Notes: generated by a model from the sequence alone, not told the origin. Positions 1 to 12,261 are shown, counted from the stretch's first letter. The stretch: DNA of 64,000 nucleotides from Spongilla lacustris (GCA_949361645.1 OX442433.1:480110-544109), one strand, 5' to 3'. Made by a program: numbers and translations.

Positions 1-73
1 ATGACTAGTACCTTATCATCACAGACTAGTACCTTATCATCACATGACTAGTACCTTATCATCACATGACTAA
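1..73. repeat. 22-bp tandem repeat at window start
   Basis: About three copies of a unit built on CATGACTAGTACCTTATCAT stand at the left edge, inside an intron of the HMMR-like gene. The array is cut by the window boundary. Confidence 0.8.
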
Positions 74-129
74 TACCTCCCATGTATCTCCCCCCCCCCC
101 TCCATATGCACTATCCTTCTCCTCCTTAG

Positions 130-1332
130 CATGGGGTTGAAGCATACGAGAAGCTCAAATGGGACCATGAGCTGTTGGAGACCAACTACAAAGCCCTTCA
201 GTACAAACTGAGCGTGCAGGAAGAGGACCACCAACAAAGGTAGGGCTGTTGCCTGCTTCTGCATCCTCTGCTGTGTCATGCTCTGTCTCCAAAGGCTGGT
301 GTCGCTTGGCAACCAAATGGGCTTGCTGGTGGCTGAGCTGGGGCAGCTCAGGTCTGACCACAGGGGCGCCCTGCAGTGCAGGGATGAAGCCATGGGAGAG
401 ACACAGAGGCTTCAGTCACTGTGCGCCGGTCAGCGCAGCTCCATTGATGCACTCAACGAGGAAATGGGCAGGCAAGTTTTAAGACCTAGTGTATGTGTGT
501 GTGTGTATATACGTGTATGTGTATGTGTGAATGTATATGTATGTATGTATGCGTTTGTGTGTATGTATGTGTTTGTGTGTATGTGAATGTGTATGTGTGT
601 ATGTGTTGGGTGTTTATTTGCGCACATTCCTCCAGATATAAGGCTTTGGAGGAAAAACTCTTTGCAGAGAAAGAAGACCTTCGTTCAAAGTATGAAACAG
701 TTTTGGAGGAGAAGGCCAAGCTGTCCAAAGTACGTCTACAATATTTGTCCACTACTGTAACTTGTCACTCACACACCCTAGCAATGTGAAAACCTTGCTA
801 AGGAGAATGCTGCCATCACTGGCCATCACAACCTCCGTCAGCGCATCCAATATCATGCTGCTACCAAGATGGAGAACAATAAGCTCAAGGAGGTATGTAC
901 TAGTTGAGGGGTTGAGGACGGACTATGGGGTTTGAAAGGGATTTTCAGTTATAAGGGTTACCATGGTATAGGGAAAACCTCAGCATGTGGGAGCAGTGTA
1001 AACTATTTGCACCAATGCCAGAGAATGTAGTTCATATAGGCCAAATCTTGATCACAAGGGAGCCATTGCACACCCTCATCTGATCACAAGGGACCCTCAT
1101 TTGATCAAGGAGGAGCCCCTCAAAGCACAACCTGTTCCCCCCCCCCCCCCTCCAGGAGGTGATACAATTACAAGCTCAGTTGAAAAAGAAGACAGAGCGA
1201 CTGAATTATATGTACAAGGCGTTGGAAGATGGGAAGATGGTTACAACCATTCAACCTTCCTCACAAAGACAGTTAGCAAACACCTCTATGGAATCTGAGG
1301 ACAGCATCAAAGAGAATGTTGCACCTTGTTGA
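130..1332 (+). CDS. HMMR: HMMR/RHAMM-like coiled-coil protein, C-terminal part (5' end outside window)
   Basis: Five exons can be followed: 130-239, 295-472, 636-729, 782-892 and 1156-1332 (stop TGA at 1330). The product is continuous coiled coil. Near its end the stretch GHHNLRQRIQYHAATKMENN and the following LKEEVIQLQAQLKKK match the conserved C-terminal leucine-zipper region of HMMR, where vertebrate proteins have a GHQNLKQKI-type segment. A terminal KEN motif (SIKENVAP) sits where human HMMR also has KEN. HMMR binds microtubules and spindle poles. The intron after 472 uses a GC donor (GGCAG|GCAAGT), forced by the frame of the next exon. The 5' part, with any other domains, lies outside the window. 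KIF15-type proteins share this tail, so KIF15 is the main alternative. Confidence 0.72.
482..625 (+). repeat. (TG)n / TATG-rich microsatellite in HMMR-like intron
   Basis: An imperfect TG/TATG/TTTG repeat fills most of the intron between the second and third exons. It creates spurious open frames on both strands. Confidence 0.85.
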
Positions 1333-1579
1333 TGAACTGATAAACATTCTGTTTTCTCAGTGTGTGTGTGTTGGTGTATATAATGTTGTCGCACCCACTA
1401 CTCTCATCTCCAGTCCCACCTTCAACCACCCATTCAGTTGATAACATAAAATTTACAGGGGGGAACAAATGTACAAGGCCCCCAGGGTCCAGAGAAAACA
1501 AACCATTCACTTATTGACACCCTTAAAAACACAGAAGCAGCACGAGAGTAAAAAAAAAAAAACAAGGAAGGAAACACAC

Positions 1580-4500
1580 TTAAACACGAGGAGAAGACCT
1601 GTCATTCTGTTCGCCTGTCTTCTTCAGTGTCTTCGCTCTCAGTGCCTGGGCCAGGGGGCTAAGCTCCTCCTCATCCGATTCACTGTTTGACGCCTGATTG
1701 GAGGCGGCAATGACATGGTGTGGCGGGGTGGGAGTGACATAGCCATTCACAGTCCCCATCTTGGATGCAGCAGGCAGGGTGGAGGGGGGTTGTGTGAGGG
1801 CCCCAAAGTGTGCGGAGGAGTATTGTGCCTCGGCTGTTGCTGTGGTGTTGGACCGAACCAGGGGCCTCTGCACGTGAGAGGCGATGGGGTTAGGGACAAC
1901 CTCACTATCCACAGACCCCGGCTGGTGCTTCAGGAGATGAGGTCTGGTGGCCACAGAAGGTCCAGGTCTGCCCGCCTTCGGGAGCACTGCGGGGGACGGT
2001 CTTCCTAATGACTTGGTCCTTGGGAGGGTAGACGATGTGTATGGGCTTGACTCTGACTGTGGCACGTTGGTTGCCTCGGGAACAGGGGGAGGAGCTTGAA
2101 TGGCCCCTGGGGCCTCGGATATGGAGTGTCCCCTCTGTCTTGCCTTCAACTTGGCCTGCAGCTGTTCCTCGAGGGTAAGCGATCGTGAGGAGGCACTGGT
2201 GTTAAGTTGTGGACTGGGTATTGGGCTTGCCTGAAGCACTGAAGCTGATGGAGATGGAGAGTAGTTGTGGCCCACCCGTGTGTCCTCGCTGACAGAAGGC
2301 AGAGAAGAGCCATGATGGATACTGTGCCTTGACACCGTAGCATACCCTACGAATAGTTGAGCTGTTGGTGGTGGTACGTTTGTACTGGGAGGTAATGATG
2401 GAAAGTTGTATACACTTGGAGGTGGTGGCGGGAAGGAACTTGCAGGTGGTGGTGGGAAGGAACTTGCAGGTGGTGGCGGGAAGGAACTTGGAGGTGGTGG
2501 AGGGAAGGAACTTGGAGGTGGTGGCGGGAAGGAACTTGGAGGTGGTGGCGGGAAGGAACTTGGAGGTGGTGGCGGGAAGGAACTTGCAGGTGGTGGAGGG
2601 AAGGAACTTGGAGGTGGTGGAGGGAAGGAATTTGGAGGTGGTGGCGGCTGATATGGTACAGCGTACTGTGGAGCAGCGTACTGTGGAGCAGCGTACACAC
2701 CAGGTTGAGGTGGAGGGGCATATGTTCCTGGTGGGGGCAGTGGGGGGGGCGGTGGGGGCGGAATGGCGCCAGACAATGGTGGTGGGGGCGGAGCAGGTAT
2801 GACTGCCCCACCTGTCGTACTGGTGGATTCCCTGGAAGAGGTGGAGGTGAGGGAGGATCTACTACCCCCTACATCCTTGTGGCTCAGAGGTGGAGACTGC
2901 TGCTTAGAATGACCCGCATTTGGGATGGTCCATTGCTACCATGACAACGGAGGATGAAAGAGGGGGAGTTTTTTGGGACAGGGTAGGAAAAAGGGGAAGA
3001 GGAGTAGAAGAGGGGAGGAGTCAGGAGACACAGCACATACCACGTCACAGCTCAGTGAGCATGCTGCTCATTCGAGCAACTTACGTCAACAAACTGTTGG
3101 ACTGTTTCCGTGAGAATCTGGGGCTTGGATGACGAGGACTCCATATCTGTAAGGACTGTCTGCAGCCCCACCACATCTCCCATCATGCTCACGTGGACAT
3201 CCTGTTACCATGGCAACGGAGAGACATAGCGGTATAACCACAACACACAATGGTGTCACCACAACACATGACAGTGTCACCACAACACACCACTGACACA
3301 CAGACAACAGCAGGCCACACAAGAGCAAGCCAAGCATGGTCTACTGATAAGAGAAATGTATGCATTCTGACTTGAGTGTTTGTGGCAGTTCTAAGTATTC
3401 ATGGTCAGGTAGTCACCAGTGTGTATGTGTGATAGACGGTCTGAAGATGGTCTGGAATGCAACACCAGTTGTACTTGATGAGAGGAATGCAAGCACATCA
3501 AACAATTGATGAGTGCAGTGGGTACTAAATAGAGTAATACCCACAGTGCACAATGTAGACAAAAGGAAACCATCCTCTGCCCATGATCATCAGTGACATG
3601 TACAGGTGGAGCTGGCCTCTGAGGAGGGTCTGGGCACCCTGCACTGCCTGAGGAGGGACTGGGCACTCTACACTACCTGAGGAGGGACTTGGCACTCTAC
3701 ACTACCTGAGGAGGGACTGGGCACTCTACTCTACCTGAGGAGGGACTGGGCACTATTTGGGACACTTCTCTGACTCACCATAACAAGTTTGAAGGCATTG
3801 GCCAGCCCACAGAACCATAGCCTCTCCTCTATGATTGCTCTGGTGATGTACATTCGTTCCCGGACCTCTGCTGTTGTAATGAGCTTGTTTGTTTCCTGCA
3901 AACAATGGAGGTTATATGAATAGGGGAAGGAGGGGAAAAACACACCTGACACAGCTGCTCATAACAAACTCCTCCCCCTACCTACCTGGCACAGCTGCCT
4001 CCTCCCCCTACCTACCTGGCACAGCTGCCTCTTCCCCCTACCTACCTGGCACAGCTGCCTCCTCCCCCTACCTACCTGGCACAGCTGCCTCTTCCCCCTA
4101 CCTACCTGGCACAGCTGCCTCTTCCCCCTACCTACCTGGCACAGCTGCCTCTTCCCCCTACCTACCTGGCACAGCTGCCTCTTCCCCCTACCTACCTGGC
4201 ACAGCTGCCTCCTCCCCCTACCTACCTGGTCCAGCTGCCTCTTCCCCCTACCTACCTGGCACAGCTGCCTCCTCTCCCTACCTACCTGGTCCAGCTGCCT
4301 CTTCCCCCTACCTACCTGGCACAGCTGCCTCCTCCCCCTACCTACCTGGTCCAGCTGCCTCTTCCCCCTACCTACCTGGCACAGCTGCCTCCTCCCCCTA
4401 CCTACCTGGTCCAGCTGCCTCTTCCCCCTACCTACCTGGCACAGCTGCTCGTATTTCTTCTGTTTCTCGCTGGCCTTGGATGTATTGTCTGCAAAACATT

Positions 4501-6729
4501 AGTGTAAATATCAGCAAACTTGTGGCACCCTATAGCCAGATTACAAAAACAATCAGACAAGCAGCACATGACTGCATCCTTCAATCTCCTCCTCCTCCCT
4601 TTCTCTCCCTCCTCCTCCCTTTCTCTCCCTCCTCCTTCCTTCCCTCCCATTCTCTCCCCTCCCCTCCCTCCCTCCCTATCACCCTCTTCCTTCTCCCTCT
4701 ACATACAAACCTTTCTTTACGGCTTTACGGACACTCTGTTGTGTCTTTAGTGTGCTCTTTCCAAACTCCTTGATTTCCTCCACAGCCTTCTGTACCTCTG
4801 TGCAAATGACACACATAATAACCACACACAATAACCACATATAATAACCACACATAATAACCACACTAGACTTTCCTCAAAACCAATGTGTCCCACCCAA
4901 GAAGCCAGCTCCGCCCACTCACCTCTGTCATGGTCCCTTCGTAGCTGTGCGGTGGTTTTCTTCCAGTCTTCCACCTTCACATTCAAAGGTACAAGTACAT
5001 TGGAGTATAGAGACCTGTGTGTGTATGTGCGCATGGGCACGTGTGTGTATGTGTACAGACCAAATTAAAAATTCAATTATATACCAAACAGAGTTGTTTG
5101 ATCACTGAAACCTTCCCCCTCTACAAATTGAAGAAGAAGAAATGAGAAAGGAAGAAGGAAGAGAAAAAAGGATATCTTCCCAACAACTTAGCTGTCAACA
5201 AATAATGAAGCATAAGAAAGACATACAAAATGGCCGCCAAAGAAAGGCACAAAGACCAAGTAACTAAGGAATCAAAAAACAAAGAGAAGAGATTATGGGA
5301 CCTAGGAACTAAGCAACTATGGGATTATGGGACCTAGGAACTAAGCAACTATGGGATTATGGGACCTAGGAACTAAGCAACTATGGGATGAAGGGACCAA
5401 GGATCTAAGGAAGGTCTCAACACACAACAGACTAGCCACCACAACAAACCAGATGAGAGAGAAGGGAAGGGGAGCCTGCAGATGAAGGCACAAAGGAAGA
5501 ATGAATGTCTTGGCTAAGACCACACACAACCAACACACCAGACAATACCGCATACTTGGTCTTAAAGACACAAAAAAAAACCATGGAGCCTAATAAAGCT
5601 TTGGCACAGTTTGATCACCACCCCCCTCCCTTGCCAGCAGCCCATCCACTGGGGACAGACCACACACACTCCCTTAGTTGCCCGTTGGGGACACACACCA
5701 TACAACTCAGCAGATTCAAACAGGCACCCCAAATACACAAGAGCCTTGAGTGATGGAATTGCAGGAATTCCAGTGGGGGGTTCAGCTGAATAATTACCAT
5801 GCAGGCATTCCTTGGTTGATATAGACAAAGCTGTTATGCATTTCAAAAAAAAAAAAAAAAAAAAATGCAGGCACAGCAAAGCCTGAACATGGCTTACATC
5901 ATAATCTCTCTCATCTTGGCTTCAAGCCCCCTCTGCCATGTGACAAGGTGGGTCAGGCTGGCCCCAACTTCAAATGACCCTGTGTGCAACGGAAATGACC
6001 ACGCTGGCAACAGCAACACATAACATCTGATAGTGGTACTTTCATACACACCAACACCAGGCAGGAGGTCTGACAGTTTTAAAACGAGTTGCTAACATGC
6101 TGACAAGAATGTGTGGCAGACATGTATGGGAACTACCTACGTCATGATTTGACAGCTAATGGAACCCAGGCAGCAGCGTGTCATGCAGTCTAAGCAAACA
6201 TGTGCAACAGTATAGAGACGAAGCACGCACACGTATACATATGCACACATAACATATATGCCCCCGCGCGCGTAGCACACACACACACGCACACAGATAT
6301 TCACACACACACACACATACACACACATACACACACGTGCACATACATACGGACGCAAAGGAGCACGGCTGTACAAATACAAAGAGTATAATTACCTTTT
6401 GAACGCACCGCATGCTCAGAGACCTTTGCAAAACCTTCCACGAACGAACTAAACGCCGCAATGGTTTGCCTGCAAAAAGAACAATGGCGCCATAACGAGG
6501 AAACTCTGCAGCCACCAACTTACTCTAGCTGCTTCTGCATGCGAACGCCACGAGCAAGGAATTCCTCCCACAGGGGAAAACCATTCTGATCGCAATCAAA
6601 ACAGAAAAATAGTCGCTAGCTAAGCCTAACACGGCGTGAGTATTCGCCCACCTTCATGTGGTCCAAGATACGTCCGAAGGTGTCGCCGATAGCGCTGGTC
6701 GATATCTCTTTGTCGTATACCTCCGACAT
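1580..6729 (-). CDS. MTSS1: MTSS1/MIM-like I-BAR (IMD) protein with proline-rich region and WH2
   Basis: Exons on the minus strand: 6652-6729 (start ATG), 6524-6585, 6396-6469, 5898-5979, 4923-5014, about 4748-4803, 4447-4490, 3775-3897, 3083-3200 and the terminal exon about 2938-1580. The N-terminal half follows the IMD of MTSS1: NGFPLWEEFLARGVRMQKQL, then EVGASLTHLVTWQRGLEAKM, VEDWKKTTAQLRRDHD, a helix KSTLKTQQSVRKAVKK, RAIIEERLWFCGL and VSMMGDVVGLQTVL. The terminal exon encodes a long proline tract with repeated SSFPPPPP octads. It ends in a WH2-like segment LAQALRAKTLKKTGEQNDRS, whose NDRSSPRV end mirrors the NDRSAPRF terminus of vertebrate MTSS proteins. Family members bend membranes outward and bind actin monomers. 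The gene shares a promoter region with the microprotein gene at 6852. Confidence 0.85.
2405..2650. repeat. Coding 24-bp minisatellite (SSFPPPPP octads)
   Basis: About ten 24-bp units of the GGTGGTGGCGGGAAGGAACT type lie inside the terminal MTSS exon and encode the octad repeat on the minus strand. The other frames are also open because the unit length is a multiple of three. Confidence 0.88.
3613..3755. repeat. ~30-bp minisatellite in MTSS intron
   Basis: About five copies of a unit containing CTGAGGAGGGACTGGGCACT and CTACACTAC precede the exon at 3775-3897. Confidence 0.8.
3973..4447. repeat. 30-bp minisatellite in MTSS intron
   Basis: About 16 copies of a 30-bp unit containing CCTACCTGGCACAGCTGCCT, alternating between two variants (GGCACAGCTG and GGTCCAGCTG). 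The variant order suggests a higher-order 60-bp unit in the right half. A 294-codon open frame across it is an artefact of the repeat. Confidence 0.92.
5291..5395. repeat. 31-bp tandem repeat in MTSS intron
   Basis: Three copies of a unit containing GGGATTATGGGACCTAGGAA followed by CTAAGCAACTAT. Confidence 0.85.
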
Positions 6730-6851
6730 TACGAAACTGTTGGGTATACGTTCGTGCGCTAGTGCGCTCTACTTGTTCCTGCCGACGTCTTTTAATTTTC
6801 ACAGACGAGAAGATATCCGAGTATACGGAGCGAAACGGAAATCGCGAAAGC
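6730..6851. promoter_or_regulatory. Bidirectional promoter region MTSS / microprotein
   Basis: Only 122 bp separate the two divergent start codons (6729 on minus, 6852 on plus), so both 5' UTRs and both core promoters must fit here or overlap the neighbouring gene. No TATA box is obvious. Inferred from gene layout. Confidence 0.5.
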
Positions 6852-7196
6852 ATGGCCGACTTACAACTACTCAAAACTGTAATTGGAAAGGTAAAAGTAT
6901 AAAATTATACAAAGCAATGTTTGACAGACGGTGCCGCACCCGTAGGTGGACTGGACAGAACCGTGGCTTCTAGCCCTGGTTGGGTTTCACACGTCTGTCT
7001 TCGTGTTGATTGTTCTTTCTCGTCGGCATCAGTTTGTGCAGGCTATGCTTCTAGCAGTGTTAGGTCAGTCAATGCAGGGGTAGTATTAATATTGAGGTCT
7101 ATGGTGGAGACCTCAGCCTGGTAAATGCAATAACGTCCATGTCAATCTTACTGTATTACGTGTAGGCCTACATGTATGCATATTTGTTGGTGTGTG

Positions 7197-7267
<71 letters not shown>

Positions 7268-8387
7268 TTGTTTGTGTATGTGTGTGTATGTATACGTTTA
7301 TTATAAAGCCCCTTTACGCTAGCGGTGATTTTCGTGTCTAATAGCAATATTTATTGAATTCAGTAAATCCAAATCAAAAGTGGAGATTTATTGTAGGCCC
7401 CTATTATGATTGCCTGTTTCTACGCACCGCCGAGATTGCTTCTCGTCTTTTATTAAATTTAAAAATGAAATACATGTAGTGCGCGCATGAAAACTTGAGT
7501 GCATTCATTGTATCGGTTGAACTACATGTAATCAAATTTTACATCACAGCTTTGTTGATTACGATGTGCAAGGAGGTATTGCCTTCCGTGGAGTTTGAAT
7601 ACCTTTTGTGCCACTTGAGAATATGGGGTAAATGTCCAGACTCCCATCCCATGCCTCTGGTGTAGCAAGGGGAACTCCCTCCCCCATCCTGACTGATATC
7701 CCACCCTTGTCCTTTGACCCTTCTTTCATTACAGCAATAACAGCCTATAGCCCCCCCCCCCCCCCCCCCCCCCCCAAGTTGGCAGCCCATTTGACCAGAT
7801 ATTAATGGGATCCTTAGGTTTGCCAAGTTATTTTTGGCTGGGCATGAGCTAAGTATGAAGTCAGTATTATGAAGTGGTCACCTTACAGCAGGGGCAGTGT
7901 ATGCACACAGTTGTATTGCCAGTCACCCTTACGTGGTCGTTTACATATTCTCTTTAACCCTCTTCACTCCATTCCCTGCAGTATTAACCCTTTGCTGCCC
8001 ACAGGTGTGCTTTGTGTAGCAAGTGAAAGGGTTAACCAGTGGGCTGCTCTCAACTATCAGTAGGTGGGCGTTGCCTCTCACGGTAGTATTTGACTGTCCT
8101 CTTTACCATAAGGAAATTTGCTGGTCATCAGTATTTTGATGCTGGAGGGTTTTTCATATCTGTGGTGTACTCTGCTCCTATGATATTCAACTGTTTGGCA
8201 ATTGTGGCAAGTCGACCCCCTGCCCCTTTCACAACCTAACATAAGAGCTCCATCCCCTGCCTCCCCCCCCCCACAGGTGTCATGGTTGTACCTTACATGG
8301 CAGCTGCTTGGGGACCTAGCCAGGGCCAGGGCCAAACAGCAACACAAAGCTTACAAAGCACTGATAAACAATAAAAAGCAGAAGTGA
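6852..8387 (+). CDS. 49-residue microprotein with one hydrophobic segment
   Basis: Two exons, 6852-6890 and 8277-8387, join in phase 0 across a 1.39 kb intron with good GTAAAAGT donor and CCCCACAG acceptor. The product starts MADLQLLKTVIGK and continues VSWLYLTWQLLGDLARARAK to a lysine/glutamine-rich tail ending NNKKQK and TGA. One short hydrophobic helix is followed by a strongly basic C terminus, a layout seen in small single-pass mitochondrial or ER microproteins. I do not recognise the family; resemblance to mitoregulin is only in general layout. The divergent promoter and clean splice sites favour a real gene, but a further small exon in the long intron cannot be excluded. Confidence 0.5.
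7196..7300. repeat. (TG)n microsatellite
   Basis: A pure TG run of about 60 bp grading into TATG and TTTG units, in the microprotein gene intron. A poly-C tract at about 7750-7776 lies in the same intron. Nothing else is recognisable in 6891-8276. Confidence 0.95.
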
Positions 8388-8494
8388 TGAGTACAGTGTG
8401 TGTGTGTATGTGTGTGTTGTGTGTTTGTGTCCTGGAACTTCATAACATCACATGTATGGTTTCTAATTGTAACTGCCCCTGGTTACCATGGTTA

Positions 8495-10041
8495 CTAGGT
8501 ACTGTCATCACTGTCCAATGATAATGAAGCAGTGTTATGATCTTCTTCATAGATGCAAGGGGGTAGGGCGGTGTAGAATTGGTGTGGTAGGATGTATCCG
8601 TCTGTGTCCTCGGGTGTGAGGGAATCATCCCGAGGTGGGGCTGAGGGGCGGTGCATTGGGGTGGAGCAAGGGGGCGTAGCATAATGGTCTCGGCATAACT
8701 CTACATATTCAGAAGCTGGATTCTCTGTGCGGAAGCGTAGCTGCATGTAGTCTCCCATAGAAGCAGTGAGGGTGCCTTTTGACTGCGAGGGGGAGCCCCT
8801 CGTGGCCGTACATGGTGCCTGTCTCCTTACGACGGTTTCGGGTGAAGCGGGACTTGAAACGGAAGAGAGTCCCCTTGTGACTGTGGGGGGTCTACGAGGG
8901 ACCATCTCAGGTGCTGACACAATGCTCAGCCGACCAAGGCTGACCCCGCTCGCTGAAGACTCCGACCTGCCAGATACGTAGAACTGATCCGTGAGCGTAG
9001 GGGACTGCGAAGATGGGCGTGCCTGGGGCGGGGCATCCTGCTGCACTGATGATTTCTCTCTGCTGGCTTTCATGGCTTCCTTGACCACGAGAAATAACTT
9101 GAACACCAGTGGACCAGTGAAAATGAACTTCCCTTCTCCAGTTTTTGCAGCTCTTTTCATAAATGTAGAGAATAACTTTGTCCACAGACACGACACCTCA
9201 TTTAATGTGCCTGTCCCCACATAACACTAATGCATGCATGCATACCTTCCAGCTTCTATCTCCAGCTGGTCCGAAGACTGGTGATAGTGGACCCGTCGCA
9301 CAACTTGCAGCGACCACTCCCATTGCAGCTGCCCGTCCATCCCCCACACCTTGAACTGGCCAGGCAAACTGAACTGGACCACGTGGTCTCCTTCGAGGTC
9401 TCGATGCTCAGGACACTCCAGAATGACCTGATAGCACTCTGTAAGCGGAGAGGGACGTGAACAATATCCTGTTTACTTCCGCCCTCTCCACTTATCGCCA
9501 CATTCCAATCGTTTCTTATAAACGAAATGCATGTATAAAAATACCCGGTGCATATCCATGTCATAACGGGGGGTAAGAAAATTACGACATTTAGCCGCCT
9601 ACCGAGTAGACGTTCCAAAGCTTTGTACCATTGGTCCATCTTCGTCACTGACTCAAAGGACAGGCAGATAGCGTAGGTACGGAGGGAGATGACGAGATGG
9701 TTGTCATGCTCCCCGCGACCTGTGACCTTCTGCACAGAAAAGCTAGTCAGTTGGCATTTGCTGATTTCGCTCTGGTTCTTGGACAGCCAGTCGCTCTCTG
9801 TTTTGCAGTAATTTAGGAAACACTTCGAGGGTGAAATGTTTCCACTGAGCACCACCCAGCGGCGCTTCCATTTCTAGAATAGAAAATTAGTGGGATATAG
9901 GCTTAAGTGGCAGCGTAATGGCGCGTTTGAAGCCTTTAATCGACTAACCTTGTAAGGTTTTTCCGGTCGGTGTTCGCGACCCGTCTTTTTGGAGTCCACG
10001 AGATGGCGCACGTATAAATGCTCGCAAAGGTCTTGGTCCAT
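8495..10041 (-). CDS. Dok-family adaptor, PH + PTB(IRS) (copy A)
   Basis: Four minus-strand exons, 9949-10041, 9603-9873, 9246-9438 and 8495-9152, join in frame to 404 residues. Exon 2 encodes most of a PH domain, opening KWKRRWVVLSGN and closing MDQWYKALERLLG. Exon 3 and the start of exon 4 encode an IRS-type PTB domain (VVQFSLPGQFKVWGMDGQLQ, then GKFIFTGPLVFKLFL and a final helix). The tail carries tyrosine sites of docking-protein type: DYMQL, EYVEL, HYATP, GYILP and IYEED. Dok proteins sit below tyrosine kinases and recruit SH2 proteins at the membrane. A head-to-head paralog lies at 15667-18457 with identical lengths for exons 2 (271 nt) and 3 (193 nt). Assignment to a specific vertebrate Dok number is not possible. 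Confidence 0.88.
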
Positions 10042-11049
10042 CTGAGCCGTGCGCGCAGCAACCCTCCTTGCACCTTACGTTTTGTTTACATATCAGCTGC
10101 GTAGTTATTTTATAAAATACCAAATACGACCACATGCTGCCTTTTACAGAGAGGGGGATACGCGACTTGCGGGTTTGCATTGCATGCCGAAGCATGTGAC
10201 ACAGTTGTGACCCACCCCCGGGGGGGGGGGGGGGGGGGGGGGAGGGGGGGGGGGGGGTTACATGTTAGACATATGAGGCAGAAGTCAAGCGAATGTGTTA
10301 AGTAATATTATACTGATCACATTCGCTTGGCTTATGCCGCACGGGCTTCTCCCCTTAAAGGGAAGGGAATATCCCTCAGTGGTATTGTTAGTTGAATATG
10401 TTTTGCGTTTTTCTTGGGCACAAAATATGACACTTCCAAAAGTCACACACTCATGCATGCACACACGTTCACTCAATCTCCCCTTAGCTGACACCCATAT
10501 CTAGTGTTGTCCTGTTTCTGTGATGGTCACTATTCAGCTGGCATTATGCATAAACCTGAACATGCAGCTTGCAGTCAACACTTAGATAGCAGCAACTTAC
10601 CTGCATAATCCTAAGAGAACTTAACAGCACACTGCCACATAAATATTATAGCATGCATCATCGTGGAAATAATCCAAGCCGGCAAAGATGCAAAAACTAT
10701 TCCATTTGCAGTCTTTGTGGATTACACCTATGAAATTCATCAGTAGTGAAATGCATGTCTACAGGTATGTCATGATGAATAGCAAGAAGTGACAATCTCT
10801 GCATAGTCATAGAAGATCTAAGACTGGAAGAGTATATATATATATATATATACAATATACTGACTTCATATTTGGGTACACTGAAATGATTTGTGGTAGA
10901 GTTGTAGTAGGATTGGATGGTAGGTGGTATTGCCACTTCATTTGCCAGCAATCTAACTCACTGCTATCACAATGCAGTGATGGAGCCCATTATTGAAATT
11001 AATTGACCTTAGCAAACTCATTTGTAGATTTACAATGATCGATGGCACG
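10042..11049. other. Intergenic, no gene seen
   Basis: Contains a G-run of about 40 bp (10217-10257), a short inverted repeat at 10284-10329 and a (TA)n patch near 10833-10850. No exon with supported splice sites or similarity was found on either strand. The LTR element starts at its right end. Confidence 0.6.
10284..10329. repeat. Short inverted repeat
   Basis: GTCAAGCGAATGTG faces CACATTCGCTTG across about 20 bp. The arms can be extended to about 20 bp with a few mismatches. It may be the remnant of a small fold-back element. Confidence 0.6.
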
Positions 11050-11054
11050 ATGGT

Positions 11055-11200
11055 TGTTACAAGTACCACTACTATCTAGAAATGGTTCTTATCACAAACA
11101 CTCAGAGCAGCCAGCTTACACACAACACCGTGCATCCAAATCTCTAATAAGAGTCCCCCCCACTGCGCATGCGCAGTTCCCATAACAACCTCTCTAAACA
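11055..11200 (-). repeat. LTR (3' LTR of the element)
   Basis: 146 bp, identical to the copy at 13349. It contains the perfect 16-bp palindrome ACTGCGCATGCGCAGT (11162-11177). Confidence 0.93.
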
Positions 11201-11277
11201 TCCCCCCCTTTACAAAAAAAAAAACAAACTAATAACATTAGGGAAAACAAAAAAAAAAATTGACTAAAGTTTCTGCC

Positions 11278-12247
11278 TTAGAACTTCCTGTAGTCTCGAT
11301 ATCGTGATGGCTCTCTGACCACTCGTCCAGACCTTGTTTTGTACCCATTCTGTCTTGCAGCAGTTTCCTGTGGCTCTAGTTGGACTTCAACTTGAGGCTC
11401 CCTCCCTTGGTCCTTCACTCCCTCCTTTCCATTTCCTTCCTGTGTTGAAGCCGGAGCTTGATCTTCCATGTCAGGTAGGGGTACAGGCACATCTGAAGTC
11501 ACACCAGGTACTGGCACAGGTCCTGTTGAGTTACCCTCCTTCATTTCCGAGACATCATCCTGCCCTTGATCATATTCCGTGGCTTCCCCTGGTGGCCAAT
11601 TGTAAGTCGGCTTCAGAAACCTCCTATTTCTCCGGAGTACCTGGCCATCCACGTATGACCTGTCAGACAGCTTGTCTACACACATTCCGCGATTCCACTG
11701 CGTCTTTTTAGCCAACATGTCTTGAACCAATACAGGTTGTCCCACCTGCAGCGGTGGGTGATCTCTCCTGGTGTTTGTCCGGTCTTGAATCCCTTCCTGC
11801 TGATGTACCTTTTTCCTCCACATGTCACCTTGTACCTCAGGTACCAGTTTGTCGGTCGCTATTGGAACAGCTCCCCTCGTCCTCCGGGCCAGGAACCTTT
11901 GACTTGGGCTGGAGTCTAATCCCACAGTGGGTGTGTTGCGCCATTCCAATAGTGCCCAAAATGGATCTTTACTTCTTCTCAACAACTTTTTCGCTATCTT
12001 AACTGCCGATTCAGCCTTTCCGTTCGACTGACTATTGTACGGTGAGGACATTGTGTGTTGAAATTCCCAGCCTTTTGCAAACTCCCTGAACTCCCTGGCT
12101 ATGAACTGTGGGCCACCATCTGTTTGTACGGTCACTGGTATTCCATAACGTGAAAACTGCTCTTTGATGGCGTCCACCACCACTGTAGCAATGGTAGTTT
12201 TGAGAGCAGAAATTTCAAAGTAGTCAGTTAGGTAGTCCACAATAAGC
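11278..12247 (-). pseudogene. Retroelement integrase core and C-terminal region
   Basis: An open frame on the element's own strand encodes an rve-type integrase. It has VQTDGGPQFIAREF (catalytic Asp and glycine context), then SSPYNSQSNGKAESAVK with the catalytic Glu, followed by a GPY-like/C-terminal region containing QVGQPVLVQD and LRRNRRFLKPTYN. The 5' part of the frame is cut at the inversion junction near 12248, so integrase N-terminal and RNase H regions are not joined to it here. Long low-complexity C-terminal tail. Non-functional as arranged. Confidence 0.88.
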
Positions 12248-12261
12248 AGAAAATCCTTGTA

